This document shows, piece by piece, positions 22,232 through 27,790 of a stretch of 38,307 nt of DNA. A model generated the notes under the pieces. It saw only the letters and a list, made by a program, of their open reading frames with translations. It was not told the origin of the DNA and did not search any database. The position numbers were made by a program, and so were the translations under genes. This stretch comes from a bacterium (lineage in GTDB: Archaea; Nanoarchaeota; Nanoarchaeia; Woesearchaeales; UBA10216), in contig JAAGZO010000836.1 in assembly GCA_024206195.1 (NCBI GenBank), forward strand, positions 1 through 38,307. Direction: 5' to 3'. Position 1 is the first letter of the stretch. Each line of letters opens with the position of its first letter.

Positions 22232-22414
22232 TTATTTTACGACCTTTATTTTACTTTTAAAAAACTGTAAATCTTTGAACCTTTCGAGACAACGATTGCA
22301 ATATGTCTTTCCCTCGTAAATATCAAGATCTACTTTTGATTTGCAAACGACGCATTTTCGACGGGATCCACTATAATATAATCGACGGAATTTACTTGGA
22401 AATGGTTTTGACAT
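22232..22414 (-). CDS. Small zinc-ribbon protein
   Basis: This 60-aa protein has a basic, aromatic N-terminus (SKPFPSKFRRLYYSGSRR). KCVVCKSK then TYCNRCLERF give two CxxC pairs for one zinc ion. The last codons (IKVVK) read through the AAAGGTCGTAAAA element that precedes the next gene, so coding and regulatory sequence overlap. It is a likely nucleic-acid- or RNA-polymerase-binding small protein of the early region, function unknown. Confidence 0.6.
   Translation of the reverse strand: MSKPFPSKFRRLYYSGSRRKCVVCKSKVDLDIYEGKTYCNRCLERFKDLQFFKSKIKVVK
22241..22247 (-). promoter_or_regulatory. AAAGGTC leader element, copy 3
   Basis: On the minus strand AATAAAGGTCGTAAAATAA sits inside the last codons of the zinc-ribbon gene. 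It starts exactly 29 nt before the membrane-protein ATG at 22218. Confidence 0.7.
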
Positions 22415-22423
22415 ATATTTATT

Positions 22424-22750
22424 TTAGTTAAGACTTTTTAGATACTCATATAAATTATGACAAAATTCATTATGAGAATTATGTCTGCCAACCGTATTGC
22501 CGACTTCAAAGGTATTTGGTGGGTTTGCTGGCAATGCTCCCCACGGCTCAAACTTTGTCTTTATCTTTTCTATCATCTTCTCCCTCTCATCTGCTCGGGC
22601 TTCTTTTTCTCTTTCTAAAACAAACTCATATAATTCTTGATAGCATTTACTTGTTGGATAAATTCCATACTTACCTGGATTATCAAGCATTCTGCTTACT
22701 ATTTCCCATCCTCCCCATTGAGGAGAATTGTATTTATCTTCTTCTTCCAT
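22424..22750 (-). CDS. Early-region hypothetical protein
   Basis: This 108-aa hydrophilic protein begins MEEEDKYNSPQWGGWEIVSRMLDNPGKYGIYPTS. It contains a charged helix (YEFVLEREKEARADEREKMIEKIKTKF) and ends HNLYEYLKSLN. Similar 'EREKMIEKI' helices occur in many phage accessory proteins. No membrane segment or catalytic motif is present. It starts 7 nt after the transglycosylase gene, behind 'aataaatATGG'. The function is unknown. Confidence 0.55.
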   Translation of the reverse strand: MEEEDKYNSPQWGGWEIVSRMLDNPGKYGIYPTSKCYQELYEFVLEREKEARADEREKMIEKIKTKFEPWGALPANPPNTFEVGNTVGRHNSHNEFCHNLYEYLKSLN

Positions 22751-22757
22751 ATTTATT

Positions 22758-23195
22758 TTAGTTAGTTAATACTTCTTTAAAACATTTATAACTTCCCCAA
22801 TTACAGCTAGGGCAACCCCAATGTCTCCAACCCTCTTCTCTTAATAGCCACATTCCACATTCATAATTATCTGATGAGTCAAAGGGGTCTATGTTCTTGC
22901 CCAGCTTCTTTTCACAATATTTTATAGTGCTAGGTATCAGTTGGAACAGCCCCATTCCTGCTCCACAACCTGCATAAGAGCATATATCTGGTCTGCCCCC
23001 TGACTCACATTGTATTATTTTATTGGCTAGTATCTCTATATGTATATCTTGTGCGTTTCCTTCAGCCCTTAATGTGCAATCTAGGAGTACCATATTTGGG
23101 GCATAATTGCGTTCTAAGGGCTTTTCTAGTGAAAGTAATAATATACCAGTAAGAGCAATTATTGAGATGATTAGCCAGAACTTTAAGGGGTTCAT
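22758..23195 (-). CDS. Membrane-anchored lytic transglycosylase (SLT-like), disulphide-rich
   Basis: In this 145-aa protein residues 6-24 are a signal anchor (FWLIISIIALTGILLLSLE) that would place the enzyme outside the membrane. The catalytic domain has IQCESGG (E64), GMGLFQLIPST, the NYECGMWLLREEGW helix and WGSYKCF, matching goose-type/Slt lysozyme landmarks. Nine cysteines (40, 63, 72, 77, 94, 113, 128, 131, 138) suggest several disulphides. It is in the early minus-strand operon, not with the holin. A SAR-type endolysin or an early cell-wall remodelling enzyme fits. It overlaps the next gene by 4 bp (ATGA). Confidence 0.75.
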   Translation of the reverse strand: MNPLKFWLIISIIALTGILLLSLEKPLERNYAPNMVLLDCTLRAEGNAQDIHIEILANKIIQCESGGRPDICSYAGCGAGMGLFQLIPSTIKYCEKKLGKNIDPFDSSDNYECGMWLLREEGWRHWGCPSCNWGSYKCFKEVLTN

Positions 23196-23365
23196 TTATT
23201 TAACTCTAATTCTATTTCTTTATTTCTCACTCTTCTTTCTCGTGCTTCTAATTCTTGAAACCAATCTTCAGCATTTTTAACAACATCTTCTTCTCCTTTA
23301 TTAAATTTTACAACAAACTCTAATCCAAATAATTTTCCTAATATTTTTTCTTTCTTCATACTCAT
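23192..23365 (-). CDS. 57-aa charged helical protein
   Basis: ATG 23365 forms an ATGA overlap with the stop codon of the gene upstream, and its own TGA overlaps the transglycosylase ATG in the same way, so the frame is well supported. The product (MSMKKEKILGKLFGLEFVVK, then NAEDWFQELEARERRVRNKE) is a charged helix with a short hydrophobic start. The function is unknown; coupling suggests it is made in equal amount with the transglycosylase. Confidence 0.6.
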   Translation of the reverse strand: MSMKKEKILGKLFGLEFVVKFNKGEEDVVKNAEDWFQELEARERRVRNKEIELELNK

Positions 23366-23583
23366 TTATTTTTTAGGTTGTTGATGATTTGGTCTTGTGT
23401 TTTGGCTGAATTGCCAACTACATCAATAACCATTCCCTCTATCTCCTCAATAATCTCCTCTCTCTGCTGTTGGAGGGCTTTTGAGATGAATTCAGTCATT
23501 ATTTTCTTTTCTCTAGGAGTTAAGTTTATTTCTTTAGATAATACTTTTTCCCAGTCCTTTAATATTTTATCTTCTGTGGTCAT
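23362..23583 (-). CDS. Small helical early protein
   Basis: This 73-aa protein begins MTTEDKILKDWEKVLSKEINLTPREKKIMTEFISKAL and has a Glu-rich coiled coil (QQQREEIIEEIEGMVIDVV). It is soluble, without cysteines. It overlaps the downstream gene through ATGA and starts 4 nt after the upstream stop codon. It may be a DNA- or protein-binding helical bundle. No family recognised. Confidence 0.55.
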   Translation of the reverse strand: MTTEDKILKDWEKVLSKEINLTPREKKIMTEFISKALQQQREEIIEEIEGMVIDVVGNSAKTQDQIINNLKNK

Positions 23584-23587
23584 AGGT

Positions 23588-23773
23588 TTAGTCTTTTAAC
23601 TTTTTCATTAATTCTTTCCAAGTTATTTCTACTTTTTTACCATCAAATTCAAAACAAAATTCTGCTTTATGTTTCGCTTTTACTTTTTTAAACTCTTTTA
23701 GCATTTCTCGAGAATTCCTTATTTCTATATAAACCATATAGGCATTATCTATATTTATTTTATCTATTTTCAT
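23588..23773 (-). CDS. Small early protein, unknown
   Basis: This 61-aa protein (MKIDKINIDNAYMVYIEI, then KAEFCFEFDGKKVEITWKEL) has an alpha/beta pattern with a beta hairpin near the C-terminus. An AAAGGTC element is exactly 29 nt upstream of its ATG. It is the first gene after the tRNA-like RNA on the minus strand. It has the general look of small phage accessory proteins; no role can be assigned. Confidence 0.55.
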   Translation of the reverse strand: MKIDKINIDNAYMVYIEIRNSREMLKEFKKVKAKHKAEFCFEFDGKKVEITWKELMKKLKD

Positions 23774-23795
23774 AAATCTTACTTATTTATCTTTT

Positions 23796-23802
23796 GACCT
23801 TT
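23796..23802 (-). promoter_or_regulatory. AAAGGTC leader element, copy 4
   Basis: On the minus strand AACAAAGGTCAAAAGATAA lies directly after the tRNA-like RNA stem. The first A is exactly 29 nt before the ATG at 23773. This copy lacks the G after GGTC. Confidence 0.65.
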
Positions 23803-23804
23803 GT

Positions 23805-23943
23805 TTAGCCCGCTAAGAGCATTGGAGGTGGGATGGGACTCGAACCCATATCTCGTTGTTCACTCTTCTCGCTAAAGAAGTTTTAAGTAGCTACGCTTAT
23901 CCTGCCATTAGACGACCCATCCACAATGCTTTTAAGGGGCTAA
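23805..23943 (-). ncRNA. tRNA-like RNA on a 28-bp extended acceptor stem
   Basis: The core 23825-23922 (98 nt, minus strand) has a perfect T-arm (ATGGG TTCGAGT CCCAT, 23849-23833), then CCCACCT pairing with GGATGGG, and a D-arm-like TCGTC TAATGGCAG GAT. The middle between D-arm and T-arm is 49 nt instead of about 23. It contains a CTTCT-TTAGCG-AGAAG hairpin and no clean anticodon arm. The acceptor pairing continues outward without gaps to TTAGCCC / GGGCTAA: 28 pairs with only 4 mismatches and 2 G-U. Possible readings are an intron-bearing or degenerate tRNA, or a tRNA-mimic ncRNA. TCCA follows the acceptor strand one base early for a normal CCA end. Confidence 0.6.
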
Positions 23944-23969
23944 TTTACTTCGGTTAAGTTATGCGAAGT

Positions 23970-24113
23970 TTAATGGGTCTTTTCATCATATGATTCAATA
24001 ACTAGTTGAATCTCGTCTTTGACTTCGTTGCATGTCTGTTGCTTTGAAAGATCAAATCCTGTATATGTCTCGATGATACGAATGATTGCTTTAACTTTTT
24101 CTTCTGGTGTCAT
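23970..24113 (-). CDS. 47-aa helical early protein
   Basis: ATG 24113 and TAA 23972-23970. The product MTPEEKVKAIIRIIETYTGF followed by DLSKQQTCNEVKDEIQLVIE is two amphipathic helices with one Cys. It starts 1 nt after the stop codon of the upstream membrane-protein gene. After its stop, ACTTCG/CGAAGT (23947-23952 and 23964-23969) can form a hairpin before the tRNA-like RNA. The function is unknown. Confidence 0.55.
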   Translation of the reverse strand: MTPEEKVKAIIRIIETYTGFDLSKQQTCNEVKDEIQLVIESYDEKTH

Positions 24114-24114
24114 A

Positions 24115-24303
24115 TTATCTTAAATCTATTTCGTAGTTTAGGCATTGTTCTATTTGCCATTCCACAGTTTGATAATTTCTAATTCGACTTTGTTCTTCTT
24201 GCCATTTGTAGCACTCTAGTTCTTCTTGTCTGTCAAATGCTATCCATAGAACCAGTGTGAAACAAAATACTATTAGTGCTAATCCGATTATTTCTTTAAT
24301 CAT
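24115..24303 (-). CDS. Small N-terminally anchored membrane protein
   Basis: In this 62-aa protein residues 4-24 form a hydrophobic segment (EIIGLALIVFCFTLVLWIAF). A charged cytoplasmic or periplasmic tail with two Cys follows (ELECYKWQEEQSRI, EQCLNYEIDLR). Single-pass proteins of this size in early operons are often superinfection-exclusion or membrane-modulating factors, but nothing specific is visible. A structured RNA lies just upstream at 24329-24379. Confidence 0.55.
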   Translation of the reverse strand: MIKEIIGLALIVFCFTLVLWIAFDRQEELECYKWQEEQSRIRNYQTVEWQIEQCLNYEIDLR

Positions 24304-24328
24304 ATTTTTATTTTAATTTTTAATCTGA

Positions 24329-24379
24329 TTAGAGGAGAAGCTAGAGTGCTGAACAGCTTCCAGCTAACTCCCCCTCTAA
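24329..24379 (-). other. 51-nt intergenic RNA hairpin
   Basis: On the minus strand TTAGAGG (24379-24373) pairs with CCTCTAA (24335-24329). Inside, AGCT/AGCT and GCTG/CAGC pairs extend a branched stem. An A/T-rich stretch follows before the next ATG. It could be an attenuator or RNA-stability element between two early genes. Confidence 0.45.
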
Positions 24380-24388
24380 TGTTCACCA

Positions 24389-24559
24389 CTATTTAATTTT
24401 TAATTGCTTTTTAACTTGTTCTTCTGTGTAGGCAAATTTCTTTAATTGAAATAATATTTCTAAAAATTTCTCAAAAGTAATATCACATCCTTCGGTTATT
24501 TTATCCATATCTCCTAAAGTAAATTTGTCTAAATTCAGCCAAGTATATTCTTTGTTCAT
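24389..24559 (-). CDS. 56-aa early protein
   Basis: ATG 24559 and TAG 24391-24389. The product MNKEYTWLNLDKFTLGDMDK followed by ITEGCDITFEKFLEILFQLK is amphipathic and helical. The reading frame is supported by an AAAGGTCG element exactly 29 nt upstream and the 'caaaaaatATG' leader. It sits between the hairpin at 24329-24379 and the acidic 81-aa gene. No family recognised. Confidence 0.55.
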   Translation of the reverse strand: MNKEYTWLNLDKFTLGDMDKITEGCDITFEKFLEILFQLKKFAYTEEQVKKQLKIK

Positions 24560-24581
24560 ATTTTTTGTTTTGTTATTTTAC

Positions 24582-24588
24582 GACCTTT
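24582..24588 (-). promoter_or_regulatory. AAAGGTC leader element, copy 5
   Basis: On the minus strand TAACAAAGGTCGTAAAATAA begins with the stop codon of the upstream gene. It starts exactly 29 nt before the ATG at 24559. Confidence 0.7.
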
Positions 24589-24589
24589 G

Positions 24590-24835
24590 TTATTCTCTTT
24601 CTCCCCAATCTTCATGAAGCTCTGGCTCTATTTCCTCTCCCCACTTAAACTGCTCATTCATTATCTCGTCTGCGACTCTGTCTTCTGCTTCTTCTCTTGT
24701 ATCAAGCATTTCTAATGATTCTTTGCTTAATTGACCGTTGAAGGTAAAGATTCTTGCATCTTCGATTTCACTTTCTCTAATATTGTCTCTAATTTTATCG
24801 TTTTTTATTTCTTCGAAAATATCTTTGTTAAACAT
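24590..24835 (-). CDS. Acidic early protein
   Basis: This is an 81-aa, strongly acidic protein (MFNKDIFEEIKNDKIRDN, SKESLEMLDTREEAEDRVAD, and the tail EEIEPELHEDWGERE). It has a short beta segment (ARIFTFNGQL). The high negative charge is a feature shared by many anti-restriction and anti-defence proteins, but charge alone is no proof. The start lies behind 'acaaaatatATG'. It ends immediately before an AAAGGTCG element. Confidence 0.55.
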   Translation of the reverse strand: MFNKDIFEEIKNDKIRDNIRESEIEDARIFTFNGQLSKESLEMLDTREEAEDRVADEIMNEQFKWGEEIEPELHEDWGERE

Positions 24836-24855
24836 ATATTTTGTTGTTTTAATTA

Positions 24856-25038
24856 TTAATAAAAATCTCTATTTGTAACTTCGACTTTTGTTGGTATATT
24901 CTTGCCCCATTCTGGTGCATACTTTTCATCAATTTCTTCGTGTGTAATATAATTCTCTGGAGTCTTAAAGTTTTGTTTCAAAGGAATTTCTTTATATCCT
25001 TTAAAATCAGGTGCTAAACTTTTTGGTGTCTTGTTCAT
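24856..25038 (-). CDS. Small early protein, unknown
   Basis: This 60-aa protein (MNKTPKSLAPDFKGYKEIPL, then THEEIDEKYAPEWGKNIPTK) is rich in Pro, Lys and Tyr, probably with little secondary structure. The leader is 'attcaataatATG'. It is the second gene of the early operon. No cysteines, membrane segment or recognisable motif. Confidence 0.5.
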   Translation of the reverse strand: MNKTPKSLAPDFKGYKEIPLKQNFKTPENYITHEEIDEKYAPEWGKNIPTKVEVTNRDFY

Positions 25039-25058
25039 ATTATTGAATATGTTGATGA

Positions 25059-25226
25059 TTAATTAAGTTCTTCTTTTAGCTTGTCGTAATTCTCCATAAT
25101 CTCTAAGCAGTCATCTCTTGTTAATTCGTAATCACTTAATGCAATAACTGATTTGATATCAAACATATTTGTTGCTCCACTTTCTTGAACTTTTAAATAT
25201 GCTTGGAATTTCTCTTTTGTGATCAT
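25059..25226 (-). CDS. First gene of the early operon, NMFD-motif small phage protein
   Basis: ATG 25226 gives a 55-aa product, MITKEKFQAYLKVQESGATN followed by MFDIKSVIALSDYELTRDDC and LEIMENYDKLKEELN. The sG-x-tNMFD pattern followed by a hydrophobic helix resembles small conserved phage proteins I know as DUF5049-like; the function is unknown. It lies closest to the divergent promoters, and its leader carries a hairpin (25259-25285) and an AAAGGTC element 29 nt before the start. Confidence 0.6.
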   Translation of the reverse strand: MITKEKFQAYLKVQESGATNMFDIKSVIALSDYELTRDDCLEIMENYDKLKEELN

Positions 25227-25248
25227 ATTATTTATTTAATTATTTTAA

Positions 25249-25255
25249 GACCTTT
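25249..25255 (-). promoter_or_regulatory. AAAGGTC leader element, copy 6
   Basis: On the minus strand CACCAAAGGTCTTAAAATAA starts exactly 29 nt before the ATG at 25226. It follows a hairpin GAAGGAT/ATCCTTC (25259-25265 and 25279-25285, 13-nt loop) in the same predicted leader. Confidence 0.65.
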
Positions 25256-25294
25256 GGTGAAGGATGGTTTAATTGGATATCCTTCCTTATTTAT

Positions 25295-25324
25295 ATCTTA
25301 CCATAAAGCATAGAAGGTTGTAAA
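25295..25324 (-). promoter_or_regulatory. Early promoter PE1 (weaker)
   Basis: On the minus strand: TTTACA (25324-25319), 18 nt, TAAGAT (25300-25295). It shares the upstream sequence TCCTTTACAA with PE2, exactly 49 bp away. The transcript would start near 25288, in or just before the leader hairpin. Confidence 0.5.
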
Positions 25325-25345
25325 GGAGAGTTATTAACAGTTGAT

Positions 25346-25374
25346 ATTATGATACAAATATGGGGTTTTGTAAA
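25346..25374 (-). promoter_or_regulatory. Early promoter PE2
   Basis: On the minus strand: TTTACA (25374-25369), 17 nt, CATAAT (25351-25346). The transcript would start near 25339 and drive the whole minus-strand operon. Confidence 0.65.
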
Positions 25375-25387
25375 GGATACAAATTTG

Positions 25388-25482
25388 ATACCCGTCCAAC
25401 CTTTACATCTTATCACAGATCATTTATAATAAAAACATAAACAAAGGTCGAGGTTCTTTGATCATACCCGTCCACATTTACA
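25388..25482 (+). repeat. Direct repeat overlapping both late promoters (operator candidate)
   Basis: ATACCCGTCCAACCTTTACA (25388-25407) and ATACCCGTCCACATTTACA (25464-25482) share an identical 11-base core. Each ends in the TTTACA -35 box of one late promoter. The same geometry at both promoters suggests binding of one activator or repressor that controls late transcription. Confidence 0.65.
25402..25430 (+). promoter_or_regulatory. Late promoter PL1
   Basis: TTTACA (25402-25407), 17 nt, TATAAT (25425-25430). The upstream half of the direct repeat abuts the -35 box. Confidence 0.75.
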
Positions 25483-25505
25483 AGTCATTGTTTGTGTGAT
25501 ATAAT
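25477..25505 (+). promoter_or_regulatory. Late promoter PL2
   Basis: TTTACA (25477-25482), 17 nt, TATAAT (25500-25505). It is spaced 75 bp from PL1 with the same operator-like repeat upstream. It leads into a 220-nt A-rich leader before the first gene. Confidence 0.75.
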
Positions 25506-25640
25506 ATACTTAGAAACTGAATAAGCGGGTAGAAATGAATACGTCCCGCAGAAATCGCAGACAATTTGAATACAAAAACGGCTCTAGGTAAATAAAAGAA
25601 AAAAAGAACCAAAAAAAGAAAACAAACATGATTATCTTTA

Positions 25641-25670
25641 CTACTACTAACTACTACTAACTACTACTAA
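25641..25670. repeat. 10-bp tandem repeat, three copies
   Basis: CTACTACTAA occurs three times without change, followed by CTAA and then AT-rich TAGTATAGTTAAGTATAGTA. It is in the leader of the late operon. It is too short and unspaced for CRISPR. It could be an iteron-like protein-binding or unwinding element, or simple replication slippage. Confidence 0.7.
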
Positions 25671-25723
25671 CTAATAGTTATAGTATAGTTAAGTATAGTA
25701 TAAGAGTCATCTAACTTAAGCTT

Positions 25724-25948
25724 ATGAATGAAGATACAAAAGCAACAAGACAATGTGAGAACTGCGATTCATCTTTTTCGCCAATAAACAGTAAGACAAA
25801 ATACTGTGATGATTGTAAAGACAAAATGAAAGTTATTAGAAGAGAAAGAAGAAGGGATAGAAAAAGAGAGGCGGTTAACCCAGTAGATACAACTGCTGAT
25901 AATGTTAACCCAACAATCATTGATACAACAGTCGAATCAACAGTTTAA
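25724..25948 (+). CDS. Small zinc-finger protein at the head of the late operon
   Basis: In this 74-aa protein QCENCDSSFSPINSKTKYCDDCKDKMK forms a two-CxxC zinc knuckle. A strongly basic helix (RRERRRDRKRE) and a disordered Thr/Val-rich tail follow. It lies directly upstream of the terminase genes. A DNA-binding role in packaging or late regulation fits the context. It could be an HNH-like remnant, but no HNH histidines are present. Confidence 0.6.
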   Translation: MNEDTKATRQCENCDSSFSPINSKTKYCDDCKDKMKVIRRERRRDRKREAVNPVDTTADNVNPTIIDTTVESTV

Positions 25949-25977
25949 TCGCCCAGTTCGGTGGCCGGGATCCCACT

Positions 25978-26400
25978 ATGTCACATCCAGGGGGTAGACC
26001 TCTAAAGTTCAAATCAGTAGAAGAGCTACAAGAAAAGATTGATGCATATTTTGAGAGCTGTTGGATCGAAGAAAACGGAAAACTGATACGAATCAGACCT
26101 TATACAATCTCAGGTCTGGCTTTGGAGTTAGATACATGCAGAAAAGTACTGTTAGATTATGAGGAAAGAGATGAGTACAGTAACGCCATTAAAAAGGCGA
26201 AGGGCAAAATCGAGAGTTTTGCTGAAGAGAAATTGTATGGTAATAACGTAGCAGGGGTGATATTTAATTTAAAAAATAATTACGGCTGGAAGGATAAGAC
26301 TGAACAAGAGCATTCAAATCCTGATGGTAATTTAAAGACAATAATTATAAACAAATCGCCACATGAAAGCGACAATCAATCTATTAGCGAAACAGACTAA
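25978..26400 (+). CDS. terS: Terminase small subunit
   Basis: This 140-aa protein begins MSHPGGRPLKFKSVEELQEKIDAYFESC, a common TerS opening (GGRP-x-KF). A helix-turn-helix region (YTISGLALELDTCRKVLLDYEER) follows, then a helical body ending VAGVIFNLKNNYGWKDKTE. It recognises phage DNA and hands it to TerL. It overlaps the large subunit by 38 bp. A GGGATCCC palindrome lies just before the start. Confidence 0.85.
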   Translation: MSHPGGRPLKFKSVEELQEKIDAYFESCWIEENGKLIRIRPYTISGLALELDTCRKVLLDYEERDEYSNAIKKAKGKIESFAEEKLYGNNVAGVIFNLKNNYGWKDKTEQEHSNPDGNLKTIIINKSPHESDNQSISETD

Positions 26401-27790
26401 GGCATGGAATTACTGGGAAGACAATATTACGACAGAGCTTGGATACGGAGGAGCAGCAGGTGGGGGAAAGACTAGACTAGGTTGTTACATAGAGATCGCA
26501 GCATCAGAACAATATCCCAAAAGTAGATGGGCCATCGGAAGAAAAGAGTTAAAGACACTAAGACTAACCACATTAACAACATTATTCGAAATATTCAATG
26601 AATTAGGTTATAAGAACGGGTTAGACTTTAAATACAATTCACAAGAAGGAGTCATTACATTCGCGAATGGCTCGCAGATATTAATATTAGATACCGCATA
26701 CAGTCCACAGGATCCTGAATACACAAGATTCGGATCATTAGAACTTACAGGATGCTGGATAGATGAAAGCAATGAGACACCAGAGAAAGCGAAATCAATT
26801 TTAAAAACAAGAGTTGGAAGAAAAAATAAATTCGGGGAGTCAGAAGTTAAATCATTTTGGCTAGAAACATTTAATCCGAATAAGGGGCATGTATATAGAG
26901 ATTACTGGAAACCGTTTAAAGAAGGAACATTGCCAAAGTACAGACAGTTTATTAGGGCATTACCGAATGACAATCCATACTTGCCAGATGCATACATTCA
27001 AAATTTAAAAAGGGCAGATAAGATCACAAGGGAAAGACTATTATTGGGAAACTTTGATTTCGACGATAACCCTCAGAAGATAATGAGCTACCAATCAATT
27101 CTTGATTTACCAGACAATGTTTTAGTCGGAGATCACAGTATCAAAAGAATGATAGCTGATATTGCAAGATTCGGAGGAGACAAGATCGTTTTAGCATTCT
27201 TTAGAGGAATGGAATTGTATGGTCTAGGAGTCTATACTTATCAAGGAATCGACGAAACGATCAGAAAGATGAAGAGTGAAGCATCGATTGAGAAGATTGG
27301 TTTTACTAATATCTTAGCAGATGAAGGAGGACTGGGAGGCGGAGTAGTTGATGGTATGAGAGGAATCAAAGGATTTAACGGAAACTCATCACCGACTAAG
27401 ATACACGATCCAATCAAGAACGCTTTGATACCTTCTAATTACCAGAATCTAAGATGTCAATGCTATTTCAAATTAGCGGAGACAGTAAACGAACATAATT
27501 TCCGAATAGATGTGACAAAGTTTGATACAAACATTGAAGGATATACAAAAGAACAGGCATTATCAGATCTTATTGAAGAATTAGATGTCATCCAAGAAAC
27601 AGATCGATCACAAGATAGCAAAAGAGCGATTATACCTAAAAGTGAAATCAAAGAGTTATTAGGAAGAAGTCCCGACTTTGCAGACATAGCAATGATGAGA
27701 ATGTTCTATGAGATACAAGAGCCAGAAGAGATCATCGTCAACCCATTTAAAAAACAAATACACATTATTAAACAGAATAGCAATAAATAA
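26363..27790 (+). CDS. terL: Terminase large subunit (packaging ATPase/nuclease)
   Basis: This is a 475-aa protein. The ATPase part has Walker A GGAAGGGKT (29-37), Walker B CWIDE (131-135) and the coupling motif ETFNPNKG. The RNase H-like nuclease part has aspartates in MIADIARFGGDK, ILADEGGLGGG and SPDFADIAMMR. All the key acidic residues are present. It packages the genome through the portal encoded next. The length is typical for the smaller TerL groups. Confidence 0.93.
   Translation: MKATINLLAKQTKAWNYWEDNITTELGYGGAAGGGKTRLGCYIEIAASEQYPKSRWAIGRKELKTLRLTTLTTLFEIFNELGYKNGLDFKYNSQEGVITFANGSQILILDTAYSPQDPEYTRFGSLELTGCWIDESNETPEKAKSILKTRVGRKNKFGESEVKSFWLETFNPNKGHVYRDYWKPFKEGTLPKYRQFIRALPNDNPYLPDAYIQNLKRADKITRERLLLGNFDFDDNPQKIMSYQSILDLPDNVLVGDHSIKRMIADIARFGGDKIVLAFFRGMELYGLGVYTYQGIDETIRKMKSEASIEKIGFTNILADEGGLGGGVVDGMRGIKGFNGNSSPTKIHDPIKNALIPSNYQNLRCQCYFKLAETVNEHNFRIDVTKFDTNIEGYTKEQALSDLIEELDVIQETDRSQDSKRAIIPKSEIKELLGRSPDFADIAMMRMFYEIQEPEEIIVNPFKKQIHIIKQNSNK

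Larger units (their letters stand above)
25227..25723. promoter_or_regulatory. Divergent control region (497 bp, no gene)
   Basis: This separates the minus-strand early operon from the plus-strand late operon. It contains two minus-strand and two plus-strand TTTACA promoters, a direct repeat at the late promoters, a GCGGG/CCCGC hairpin (25525-25529 and 25545-25549) and a run of three 10-bp repeats next to AT-rich TAGTATA sequence. I see no ORF worth calling. A replication origin here is possible, but no known initiator site was recognised. Confidence 0.7.

Noticed and set aside
23825..23922. Ordinary or selenocysteine tRNA
   Set aside because: The 98-nt length suggested tRNA-Sec, but there is no TCA anticodon. 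No arrangement gives a 5-bp anticodon stem with a normal 7-nt loop without removing internal sequence, so it is reported as tRNA-like.
25443..25449. Plus-strand AAAGGTCG copy
   Set aside because: No start codon lies 29 nt downstream, so it does not belong to the fixed-distance set and may be chance.
25641..25670. CRISPR array
   Set aside because: The 10-bp units are directly adjacent with no spacers.
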